DNA from: Blastococcus sp. CCUG 61487
GTDB lineage: Bacteria; Actinomycetota; Actinomycetes; Mycobacteriales; Geodermatophilaceae
Direction of reading: 5' to 3'
DNA length: 64,000 nt
Assembly (NCBI RefSeq): GCF_005222955.1
Contig: NZ_LWUA01000113.1
Span: 49,210 to 113,209 of the forward strand
Shown here in pieces: positions 25,572 to 32,898 of the stretch. The position numbers and the translations under genes were made by a program. The notes under the pieces are model-generated. The model saw only the letters and a program-made list of their open reading frames with translations, was not told the DNA's origin and did no database searches. How positions within the stretch are numbered: the stretch's first letter is position 1; every line of letters begins with the position of its first letter.

Positions 25572-25978
25572 GCCTCGTCGCGGGCCCGGAGCCGCTTCTC
25601 CAGGACGACGCGGTGCCGGCCGTCCTCGGCGCGCACGAACTGCAGGTCGTCGACGAGCGCCTGCATGAGCACCAGCCCGCGGCCGGCCTCCAGCGGCGAG
25701 CCCTCGGGCGCGCGCGCCTTCTCCAGGTCGAAGCCGTGGCCCTCGTCGAGCACGCTGATCCGGCACAGCGCGTCGGTGATCGCGACGTCGACCTGGTACT
25801 CCTCGTGCTCGCCGGCGTGCTGGATGACGTTCGCCGAGGCCTCGGTGAGCGCCAGCACGATCTCCTCGACCGTCTGCGCCGGGACCTCGAGGTGCTCCAT
25901 GGCCTGCCGGACCAGCCCGCGCAGCAGCGGCAGGCTGCGAGCGTCCCTCGGAAGACGGACGCTGAACGAGAGGTCCAC
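25544..25978 (-). CDS. RsbW/SpoIIAB-like ATP-binding anti-sigma factor kinase
   Basis: A 144-residue GHKL ATPase. The N-box is E-A-S-A-N-V-I-Q-H-A, the G1 box D-E-G-H-G-F, and the G2 region G-R-G-L-V-L-M. Proteins of this size bind a sigma factor or phosphorylate a STAS anti-antagonist in partner-switching. The gene is divergent from, and 71 bp from, a STAS protein and a PP2C phosphatase, giving the classic kinase/antagonist/phosphatase set. No sigma-B-type gene is in the window, so the final target is elsewhere. ATG start at 25978. Confidence 0.88.
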   Translation of the reverse strand: MDLSFSVRLPRDARSLPLLRGLVRQAMEHLEVPAQTVEEIVLALTEASANVIQHAGEHEEYQVDVAITDALCRISVLDEGHGFDLEKARAPEGSPLEAGRGLVLMQALVDDLQFVRAEDGRHRVVLEKRLRARDEAQSSGTHAP

Positions 25979-26049
25979 GGCAGTTCATCCTCCTCGGAGC
26001 CGCATGTCCTACCCTCGACCGCGACGACGAGGGGGGAGGGCGGTGCGCG

Positions 26050-26412
26050 GTGTTCGACGTTGAGCGGCAGACCGTCGCCGGCCGTCCCGCCCTCACCGTA
26101 CGGGGTGAGCTGGATCTGGCGACCGCGCCGCGGCTCGAGGCGGCCGCCGCCGAGGTCCTCGACGGTTCGGCGGGCGAGCTGGTCGTCGACCTGACCCCCA
26201 CCACGTTCCTCGACTCCTCCGGCGCCCGCACCCTGCTGGTGGTCGCCCGCCAGGCCGCCGCCGCGGACGTCGCGCTCTACGTCGTCTGCCCGCCGACCAA
26301 CCGTCCGGTGCGGCTGACCGTCGACCTGCTCGACCTCGGCGCGTACGTGCCGCTCGTGGGCTCGGTCGACGAGATCCCGACCCGCATCGCACGAGGTGAC
26401 GCCGCCCCGTAG
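26050..26412 (+). CDS. STAS-domain anti-sigma factor antagonist
   Basis: A 120-residue SpoIIAA/RsbV-like STAS protein. The phosphorylatable serine is Ser57 in F-L-D-S-S-G-A-R, preceded by the usual V-V-D-L-T strand. Its phosphorylation by the adjacent RsbW-like kinase and dephosphorylation by the PP2C gene downstream are inferred from gene order and family knowledge. GTG start at 26050 with a purine-rich stretch (GGGGGGAGGG) about a dozen nt upstream. The phosphatase start is 10 bp after the stop, although that gene also has its own leaderless -10 inside this gene's 3' end. Confidence 0.9.
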   Translation: MFDVERQTVAGRPALTVRGELDLATAPRLEAAAAEVLDGSAGELVVDLTPTTFLDSSGARTLLVVARQAAAADVALYVVCPPTNRPVRLTVDLLDLGAYVPLVGSVDEIPTRIARGDAAP

Positions 26413-26415
26413 CGT
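26410..26415 (+). promoter_or_regulatory. -10 element TAGCGT of a leaderless promoter
   Basis: TAGCGT begins at the last bases of the STAS stop region and ends 7 nt before the ATG at 26423; no Shine-Dalgarno is present. It would allow the phosphatase to be expressed apart from the STAS gene. Confidence 0.45.
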
Positions 26416-26422
26416 CGCCTCG

Positions 26423-28609
26423 ATGACCGAGCTGGTGGACGACGAGGCCCTGCAGCGCTCCGCCGACGAGCCGATCGCGATCCCCGGGGCGGTCCAGCCG
26501 CACGGCGTGCTGCTCGCGGTGTCCGAGCCGGGCCTCGACGTCGTCGTCGCGTCCGCGAACGCCGAGGCGCTGTTCGGCCGGCCGGTGCGCGCCCTCGGCG
26601 AGCTGCTGGACGACGACGCCGCCGCGCGCGTGCGGGAGGGGCTCGCCGGCGACCTGGCCGAGATCAACCCGGTGCGGCTGACCGTCGCGGGCACCGAGGT
26701 CGACCTCGTCCTGCACCGCCGCGACGGGCTGCTGCTCACCGAATGGGAGCCGGTCGCCGGCGCCGAGCAGGCCGGCGCGGCCTGGCACCGCCGGCTGCCG
26801 TCGGTGCTCCAGCGGCTCTCGGCGGCCACCACGCTGGAGGAGCTCGGCGCCACCTTGGCCCGGGACGTCCGCGACGTGACCGGCTTCGACCGGGTGATGG
26901 TCTACCGCTTCGACGCCGCCTGGAACGGCGAGGTGATCGCCGAGGACCGCCGGGAGGACCTCGAGCCGTTCCTCGGCCTGCGGTACCCGGCCAGCGACAT
27001 CCCCGCTCAGGCCCGCGAGCTGTACACCACCAATTGGCTGCGGCTGATCCCCGACGCCGGCTACCGCCCGGTGCCGCTGGAGCCGGCGGTCGACCCGCGC
27101 ACCGGCCGGCCGTTGGACCTCTCCGGCGCCATGCTGCGCAGCGTCTCCCCGGTGCACCTGGAGTACCTGGCCAACATGGGCGTCGTCTCGTCCATGTCGG
27201 TCTCGCTCATCGACCGCGGGAAGCTGTGGGGCCTCATCTCCTGCCACCACTACGCCGGTCCGCACCGCCCCTCCTACGCCGACCGCACCGCGGCGGAGTT
27301 CCTCGGCCGCACCGCGTCGCTGCTGCTGCGCACCACGGTGGCCGCCGACGAACAGGAGGGTGTGGTCGACGTCGCCCAGCGCGCCGCCGAGCTGGCCGCG
27401 GCCATCGGTCGCACGCCCCGCGCGCTCGGGGCGGCGCTGACCGAGCAGGCAGTGACCCTGCTGGACCTGGTGCCGGCGTCCGGGGCCGCGCTCCGGCTCG
27501 GCGGGCGGCTGCACCTGCTGGGCAGTACCCCGCCCGCCGACCGCGTGCCCGGCCTCGTCGGTGCGCTGCTCGACGCCGACGTCACCGCCGTGGACTCGGT
27601 GGCCCGCGTGGTGCCCGACGCCGCCGACCTCGCGGGCACCGCCAGCGGCGTGCTCGCGGTCCCGGTGGGTGGTGGTGACTTCCTGGCGTGGTTCCGGCCC
27701 GAGACGTTGCGCGAGGTGACCTGGGGCGGCAACCCCCACGCGGGCAAGGTCGAGCAGACCGACGCCGGTCCGCGGCTGAGCCCGCGCCGCTCGTTCGCCG
27801 CGTGGAGCGAGACGGTGCGCGGCACCTCGCGGCCGTGGCGGGAGCACGAGGTGGCCGCCGCCCGTTCGCTGGCCAGCCACCTCGTCGCGGCCACGCTCAA
27901 CAGGTCCGAGGAGGACAACCGGCTCGCCGGGGCGCTGCAGCGCACGCTGCTGCTGGAGGAGCTGCCGAAGGTGCCCGGCGTCGCGCTGGCCGCCCGGTAC
28001 CTGCCCAGTGCCGAGGACGTCGTCGGCGGGGACTGGTACGACCTCGTGCCGCTGCCCGGCGGGACGGTCGCCGTCGTGCTCGGCGACGTCGCGGGGCACG
28101 GGCTGGCCGCGGCCGCGGTCACCGCGCAGCTCCGGCACGCGCTGCGGGCGCACCTGCTGCGGGCCGAGGGGCCGGCGGCGGCGCTCGGCATGCTCAACGA
28201 GGTCACCGGCGCGCTGCTTCCGGGGGAGATGGCCACGGTCGTCGTCGCGGAGCTGGACCCGGGCAACGGGGACGTCGTCGTCGCCAGCGCAGGGCACCTG
28301 CCGGTGCTGCACGCGCACGCGGACGGCGCCGAGTTCGTGCTGGGCGGGCGTGGCCCGGCGCTGGGTGTGCTCGACGCCCCCGCCTACGAGCAGACCCGGC
28401 TGACGATGGCGGGCGACGACCGGCTGCTGCTGTTCAGCGACGGACTGGTCGAGCGGCTGCCCGGCGGGCTGCAGGAGGGCCTGGACGCGCTGCAGGCGGT
28501 CGTCGCCGAGGGGCCCGCCGGGGCCGAGGCGCTGCTCGACGCCGTCCTCGCCGCGCTCGCCCCGCCGGGCACCGACGACGTCACCCTGCTCGCGGTGGCC
28601 CGCACCTGA
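26423..28609 (+). CDS. Phytochrome-like (PAS-GAF-PHY) PP2C phosphatase lacking the chromophore cysteine
   Basis: A 728-residue RsbU-type phosphatase with a bacteriophytochrome photosensory module. The PAS part shows E-P-I-A-I-P-G-A-V-Q-P-H-G; GAF has P-A-S-D-I-P-A-Q-A-R-E-L-Y, S-V-S-P-V-H-L-E-Y-L and S-C-H-H-Y; the PHY tongue has W-G-G-N-P and S-P-R-R-S-F. From about 520 a PP2C/SpoIIE domain follows (V-V-G-G-D-W-Y-D, V-L-G-D-V-A-G-H-G, F-S-D-G-L-V-E-R). The biliverdin-attaching Cys of bacteriophytochromes is Ser13 here, and the GAF Cys used in plant and cyanobacterial forms is Val, so covalent attachment is not expected. It would dephosphorylate the STAS protein encoded 10 bp upstream. Confidence 0.88.
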   Translation: MTELVDDEALQRSADEPIAIPGAVQPHGVLLAVSEPGLDVVVASANAEALFGRPVRALGELLDDDAAARVREGLAGDLAEINPVRLTVAGTEVDLVLHRRDGLLLTEWEPVAGAEQAGAAWHRRLPSVLQRLSAATTLEELGATLARDVRDVTGFDRVMVYRFDAAWNGEVIAEDRREDLEPFLGLRYPASDIPAQARELYTTNWLRLIPDAGYRPVPLEPAVDPRTGRPLDLSGAMLRSVSPVHLEYLANMGVVSSMSVSLIDRGKLWGLISCHHYAGPHRPSYADRTAAEFLGRTASLLLRTTVAADEQEGVVDVAQRAAELAAAIGRTPRALGAALTEQAVTLLDLVPASGAALRLGGRLHLLGSTPPADRVPGLVGALLDADVTAVDSVARVVPDAADLAGTASGVLAVPVGGGDFLAWFRPETLREVTWGGNPHAGKVEQTDAGPRLSPRRSFAAWSETVRGTSRPWREHEVAAARSLASHLVAATLNRSEEDNRLAGALQRTLLLEELPKVPGVALAARYLPSAEDVVGGDWYDLVPLPGGTVAVVLGDVAGHGLAAAAVTAQLRHALRAHLLRAEGPAAALGMLNEVTGALLPGEMATVVVAELDPGNGDVVVASAGHLPVLHAHADGAEFVLGGRGPALGVLDAPAYEQTRLTMAGDDRLLLFSDGLVERLPGGLQEGLDALQAVVAEGPAGAEALLDAVLAALAPPGTDDVTLLAVART

Positions 28610-28651
28610 ACCCGCTGCGTGGCGGTCGGGCCGCGAGGAGGATGGCCGCCC

Positions 28652-28657
28652 TAGGGT
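28652..28657 (+). promoter_or_regulatory. -10 element TAGGGT
   Basis: TAGGGT lies 55 nt before the ATG at 28713, followed by a G+C-rich leader with AGAGGAG as ribosome site. Confidence 0.45.
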
Positions 28658-28712
28658 GACGGCGAGCCCGCCCGGCGGGCGGTCCTGCCCCGCCGGCGAC
28701 AGAGGAGCACCC

Positions 28713-29786
28713 ATGCCTCAGCGGATCCTCACCCGTCGCCGGCTCGGCCTCGCCGCAGCCGGGACCTTCGCCGGGGTCGCCGCCGTGGTGGTCGTGGTGG
28801 CCTGCGGAGCGGGCGGCTCGTCGTCCGCGCCGGAGCCGACGACCACGACCGCGGCCGCGCCCGAGCCGCCCCCGCCGGTGCTGGTGCCGTGGCCGCTCAC
28901 CGGCGTCGAGGTCGAGGCGCCGCCGCAGCGGCCGGCGCTCGCGGTGAAGGTGGAGAACTCGACGGCCGCGCGCCCGCAGAGCGGCCTGAACGAGGCCGAC
29001 CTGGTGTGGGAGCAGGTCGTCGAGGGCGGCATCACCCGCTTCGTCGCCGTCTACCACTCCACGCTCCCGGCCGAGATCGGGCCGATCCGCTCCGTGCGCC
29101 CGATGGACGCCGCCATCGCCGGCCCGCTGCAGGGCCTGTTCGCGTTCTCCGGCGGTGGTCCGGACTTCGTCCGCGCGATCGCCGACACCGGCACCCAGGT
29201 GCTCAGCCAGGACGCCGGTGCCGCGGGTTTCTCCCGGTCGAGCGCGCGCTCGGCGCCGCACAACGTCGTCGGCGACCCGGTCGCGATGCTCGCCCAGGCC
29301 GACGCCGCGCACCAGGTGCCGCCGCAGCCGCAGTTCGCGTTCGCGCCGGCCGGTCAGCCGCCGACCGCCGTCGCCGCGGGCGCTCCGACGGGTGCGGTGC
29401 ACCTGAAGCTCTCCGGCACCGGCCGCCCGAGCTGGACCTGGAGCGCCCCCGACGGCGTGTGGCTGCGCTCGGAGGGCACGGTTCCGGCGACGGCGGCCGA
29501 CGGCGCTCAGCTGCGCGCCGGCAACGTCGTCGTACTGCGGGTCGACGTCGTCAACACCAGGTTCCGCGACCCGGCCGGCAACCCCGTGCCCGAGACCGTC
29601 ATGGTCGGCTCGGGGGAGGCGCTGGTCGCGACCGGCGGGAGCACGGTGGCGGCGACGTGGACGAAGGCGTCGCCCACCGCGCCCGTCGTCCTCACCGGGC
29701 CGGACGGGCTGCCGGTGCTGCTGACCCCGGGCAGCACCTGGGTGGAGCTGGTCCCGCTGCGGACCGGGTCGGTGACCCTGGGCTGA
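28713..29786 (+). CDS. DUF3048 (YerB-like) lipoprotein, probable Tat export
   Basis: A 357-residue exported protein. The N-terminus has a twin-arginine-type motif (T-R-R-R-L-G-L-A), a hydrophobic stretch, and a lipobox V-V-A-C with the lipid-bearing Cys at 31, then a Ser/Thr/Pro linker. The DUF3048 domain follows: A-L-A-V-K-V-E-N, A-R-P-Q-S-G-L-N-E-A-D-L-V-W-E, E-I-G-P-I-R-S-V-R-P-M-D, and a C-terminal half with V-T-L. YerB of Bacillus is the namesake; the function is not established. Clear Shine-Dalgarno (GAGGAG) 6 nt before ATG. Ends 3 bp from a convergent decayed gene. Confidence 0.88.
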   Translation: MPQRILTRRRLGLAAAGTFAGVAAVVVVVACGAGGSSSAPEPTTTTAAAPEPPPPVLVPWPLTGVEVEAPPQRPALAVKVENSTAARPQSGLNEADLVWEQVVEGGITRFVAVYHSTLPAEIGPIRSVRPMDAAIAGPLQGLFAFSGGGPDFVRAIADTGTQVLSQDAGAAGFSRSSARSAPHNVVGDPVAMLAQADAAHQVPPQPQFAFAPAGQPPTAVAAGAPTGAVHLKLSGTGRPSWTWSAPDGVWLRSEGTVPATAADGAQLRAGNVVVLRVDVVNTRFRDPAGNPVPETVMVGSGEALVATGGSTVAATWTKASPTAPVVLTGPDGLPVLLTPGSTWVELVPLRTGSVTLG

Positions 29787-29789
29787 CGC

Positions 29790-30533
29790 TCAGGCGGGGG
29801 ACAGCGGAGGTCCGTGGCCGTTGCCGTAGGCCAGGACGTCGCCCTCTGGGTCGGTGCCGGGGCCGAACAGGCGCAGCGGCACGGCGCCGTGCGGGCTGTC
29901 GTCGGCGTCGTGCTCGAAGGACACCCGCCAGACGCCGGGCCGGGCGGTGAGCTGCTCCACCTGCCGCCACTCCTGCGGGTCGACGTAGCGCCGGACGATG
30001 CTGTGCCACACCACCGGCACGCCCCGCGGGTCCAGCGGAGCGCGGTCGCAGCCGGCCCGCTCGACGATCCGGATGTCGGGGAGGTCGAGTTCGAAGCCGG
30101 GGTCGGGCAGCCGGCACGGCGAGTGGGGCGGGCCCCACACGTCGCCGATGCGGAACCTGTCGATCGAGAGGTTGAGGCCGGCGGAGGCGCCGATCTCCAG
30201 CAGCCGCACCGCTCGCCGGTCCGGCCGGCCACCGCGGCCAGCCCGGCGAGCAGGGCGACGGCGCGGCCCACCTCGTTGGTCTGGCACGGCAGGGCGGTGA
30301 GGTCGCTCCGGCGCCCGCCCGGTGAGGACCAGCCGGTGCAGGGCGGCGGCGAACCGCAGCGGGAGCGCGGAGCCCGACGGGTCCTCGGCGTACGGCTCCA
30401 GGACCGTCCGGGTGATGCCGCCGGCGTCCCAGTCGTCCGCGGCACCCAGCAGCAGCGCCGTCGTCAGCGCGGACCAGCGCTCGGTCTCGTGCTCCGCGTA
30501 CTCCCGGAACACGTCGGCGACCGTCGGGGGCAT
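29790..30533 (-). pseudogene. DUF2332 family gene with internal deletion and two compensating frameshifts
   Basis: The N-terminal part ([10 protein letters not shown]) and C-terminal part ([12 protein letters not shown] onward) are DUF2332. Between about 30212 and 30310 the open frame reads only Arg/Pro/Gly-rich noise, while the alternative frame there reads the family motif [25 protein letters not shown] in short. So the sequence shifts frame after G-R-A-P-E, loses the usual central segment, and shifts back by one base before V-R-L-L-E-I-G. The product would be 247 residues against roughly 330-350 for the family. ATG at 30533 with GAGGA upstream. Loss of function is inferred; sequencing error could explain one shift but not the missing segment. 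Confidence 0.7.
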
Positions 30534-30580
30534 ACGCGCATCCTCACCGCTCGGCTCGGCCCCGTCAGTACTGCGGTCCA

Positions 30581-30626
30581 GCACAGTCGGTCTCTGCTTC
30601 CCCACGGAAGCAGAGACCGACTGTGC
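30581..30626. repeat. Dispersed palindromic element, copy 2
   Basis: A 21-bp perfect stem: GC plus the same 19-nt core as at 23161-23179, the loop CCAC, then the complement. The outer pairs differ from copy 1 (GC/GC against GG/CC) yet still pair. It lies 43 bp after the end of rtcB and upstream of the decayed DUF2332 gene, both on the minus strand, so it would terminate rtcB transcription. Confidence 0.85.
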
Positions 30627-30669
30627 GGGGAGGAGCTGTCCCGCGTGACGGCGCCGGCCCGACGGGCCG

Positions 30670-31833
30670 TCAGTCGCCCTTGACGTTGACGATCTGCCGG
30701 AGGGTGTGCCGGATCTCGACCAGGTCGGCGGCGTCGGCCATCACCTGGTCGATCGGCTTGTACGCGTCCGGGTGCTCGTCGAGGAAGGCGTCGGAGCGGC
30801 CCCAGGCGATGCCGGTCATCCGCTCGTCGAGATCCTTCCGCGTGAACCGCTTCCGGGCGGCCGACCGGGAGAAGTTGCGCCCGGCGCCGTGCGGCGAGGA
30901 CATCAGCGAAGGCACGTTCCCCTTGCCGGAGACGACGTAGGACGCCGCCCCCATCGAGCCCGGGATCAGGCCGGGCTGGTCCTCGCGCGCCGAGATCGCA
31001 CCCTTCCGCGACAGCCACACCTCGCGCCCGTAGTGCGTCTCGCGCTCGGTGTAGTTGTGGTGGCAGTTGATCGTCTCGTGCCGCTCGACCTCGGTGCCGA
31101 CGAACCGACCGAGCTGGTCGACGCAGCGGTCCATCATCTCCTCGCGGTTGAGGTAGGCGAACCGCTGGGCCCAGCGCAGGGCCTCCAGGTAGGCGTCGAA
31201 CTCCGGCTCGCCCTCGACCAGGTAGGCCAGGTCGCGGTCGGGGAGCTCGATCTGCCGCTGCCGGCACTGCTCCCGCGCCACCGTGATGTGCTTCTGCGCG
31301 AGCTTGTTGCCGACACCCCGCGAGCCGGAGTGCAGGAACAGCCAGACCCGGTCTGCCTCGTCGAGGCTCAGTTCGGCAAAGTGGTTGCCCGCCCCCAGTG
31401 AGCCGAGCTGCAGCGGCCAGTTCTTCGCGACGTCGTCGGCCTGGCCGACACCGGGCATGGCGCGCAGTTCCTCGACCCGCGGCGGAGCTGTCTCGCGGAC
31501 CGACTTGTTGTACCGACCGGCAGATAGCGGGATGGAGCGCGAAATCTGCTCGTGCAGCACGTCCAGGTTCCGGCCGGCGACGTCGCCGGCGGTGAACTGG
31601 GTGCGGACGGCGATCATCCCGCAACCGATGTCGACGCCGACGGCGGCCGGGATGATCGCGCCGTGGGTCGGGATGACCGAGCCGACCGTCGCGCCCATGC
31701 CCAGGTGCGCATCGGGCATCAGCGCCACGTGCGGATAGATGAACGGCATCGAGGCGGTGCGCTCGGCCTGCTCTCGGGTGGTGTCCTCGAGGATCGACGC
31801 CCAGTTGAGCAGCCGATCGTTGATCTTCTCCAT
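30670..31833 (-). CDS. rtcB: RtcB family RNA ligase
   Basis: A 387-residue RtcB ligase joining 2',3'-cyclic phosphate (or 3'-phosphate) and 5'-OH RNA ends with GTP and Mn2+. Conserved blocks are intact: [17 protein letters not shown] with the metal-binding Cys, [24 protein letters not shown] and S-S-P-H-G-A-G-R with the guanylated His. Length is normal, with no intein. The start at 31833 has AAAGGA just upstream; the frame extends to 31917 but without a better ribosome site. No archease or RtcR gene adjoins, so the substrate is open: RNA repair after nuclease damage is the usual bacterial proposal. Upstream neighbours encode two nucleases. Confidence 0.92.
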   Translation of the reverse strand: MEKINDRLLNWASILEDTTREQAERTASMPFIYPHVALMPDAHLGMGATVGSVIPTHGAIIPAAVGVDIGCGMIAVRTQFTAGDVAGRNLDVLHEQISRSIPLSAGRYNKSVRETAPPRVEELRAMPGVGQADDVAKNWPLQLGSLGAGNHFAELSLDEADRVWLFLHSGSRGVGNKLAQKHITVAREQCRQRQIELPDRDLAYLVEGEPEFDAYLEALRWAQRFAYLNREEMMDRCVDQLGRFVGTEVERHETINCHHNYTERETHYGREVWLSRKGAISAREDQPGLIPGSMGAASYVVSGKGNVPSLMSSPHGAGRNFSRSAARKRFTRKDLDERMTGIAWGRSDAFLDEHPDAYKPIDQVMADAADLVEIRHTLRQIVNVKGD

Positions 31834-32054
31834 CGTCCTTTCGATTCGCTCGGTTGCGGTCAGGGATGCCGTACGGCCGGTGCAGTCAACATGTGCCACC
31901 GGAACCGTGCAGCTCATTACCCGCAGCGGTCGGGCGAGACGCGCGGCGGATGTGACTCGCCGAGGAGTCGCGTGAGGAGCGCCTGATCGTGATCAGCGAC
32001 AGGAGTCTGTCGGTTCATGAGCTTTGGCCGCTGTGTACCTCTCGAGGGGGTCGT

Positions 32055-32840
32055 TCAGCACTGGCGCAGCCGGAATCGACGCATGGCCACGGATCTCTCG
32101 CTACGGCCGAGTCGGGAGGCTGCCTGTTGGACCGAGCCCTCGAAGACCTCGGAGTCCTCGGCCGCAGTCCATCGCCGAGCACCGAACTCGGGTCGTGCCC
32201 GCATGCCCGAAGGTCTCGTCCATGCTGCTACGAGAACTGCGGATTGGCGCTTCCGATCGAGCGCCAGGCATTCGTCCGGATAGAGCCACGCGGCCATCTC
32301 TGCGGCCGGATCTCCCGCGACCATGAGGTTGAAGACGCCGTCACGCGTATTTCGATTGGCAGTGCGGTGCGCTCCGACGGCCGCAAGTACTTGCGAACAG
32401 AAGAAGTGAGCCAACGGCTCGCTGGCCGTCACGAAGGCGATGAAGGGTCGCCCCGTCCGGCTGAAGCCGATACTGCCGTCGCCATCGATGACACCTCGCA
32501 GGTAGTCGCGCGCGCTGAAAGGCGTGGTCGGTGGGGCGACAGTCGTGGCCTTCCGCCCTGCGGGCAGGCCCAGCGCCACGAGTTCGCGACGAAAGGCTAG
32601 ATCGCACACGGTCCACACCGCGGAGTGGTGCGCCCCGAAGTTCGTGAGGCGCTCGCGATACGACACTCGCGAGTAGACGTCGAACAGTCCGGAAAACGAA
32701 TGCAGCACTGCCTCATCACGTCGGGACAACTCGATCGTCAGGCGGCCTCGTTGACCCGTGCCCGCGTAGTGGCTGCCGTCGGTCTGCGCGAAGCCGAAGA
32801 AGTAGGCGTGGTCTGGCTTTGTGAGGTCGAGATGCGGCAC
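32055..32840 (-). CDS. Free-standing LAGLIDADG homing endonuclease with SANT/Myb-like C-terminus
   Basis: A 261-residue protein with two LAGLIDADG motifs: F-F-G-F-A-Q-T-D-G (about 14-22) and Y-L-R-G-V-I-D-G-D-G (113-122), each with its catalytic Asp, so a single-chain two-motif enzyme that cuts DNA as a monomer. Residues about 218-255 (R-R-W-T-A-A-E-D-S-E-V-F ... R-S-E-R-S-V-A-M-R-R) look like a SANT/Myb-type DNA-binding helix set. G+C is visibly lower than in neighbouring genes, a sign of transfer. It is not inside an intron or intein: the flanking genes are complete. GTG start at 32840, 58 bp after the helicase stop. Confidence 0.85.
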   Translation of the reverse strand: MPHLDLTKPDHAYFFGFAQTDGSHYAGTGQRGRLTIELSRRDEAVLHSFSGLFDVYSRVSYRERLTNFGAHHSAVWTVCDLAFRRELVALGLPAGRKATTVAPPTTPFSARDYLRGVIDGDGSIGFSRTGRPFIAFVTASEPLAHFFCSQVLAAVGAHRTANRNTRDGVFNLMVAGDPAAEMAAWLYPDECLALDRKRQSAVLVAAWTRPSGMRARPEFGARRWTAAEDSEVFEGSVQQAASRLGRSERSVAMRRFRLRQC

Positions 32841-32898
32841 GAATGCAGCGTCGCGCCCCCCACTGACGGAAATGCGCTGGTGAGCTGCCCGCTGTGGA

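Noticed and set aside
31834..31917. 28-residue N-terminal extension of RtcB
   Set aside because: The Met at 31833 has the better ribosome site and matches the family N-terminus.
31834..32054. Possible tRNA-like segment near rtcB (GGTTC-like loop on the minus strand)
   Set aside because: No acceptor stem or cloverleaf can be formed; the match is limited to a few bases.
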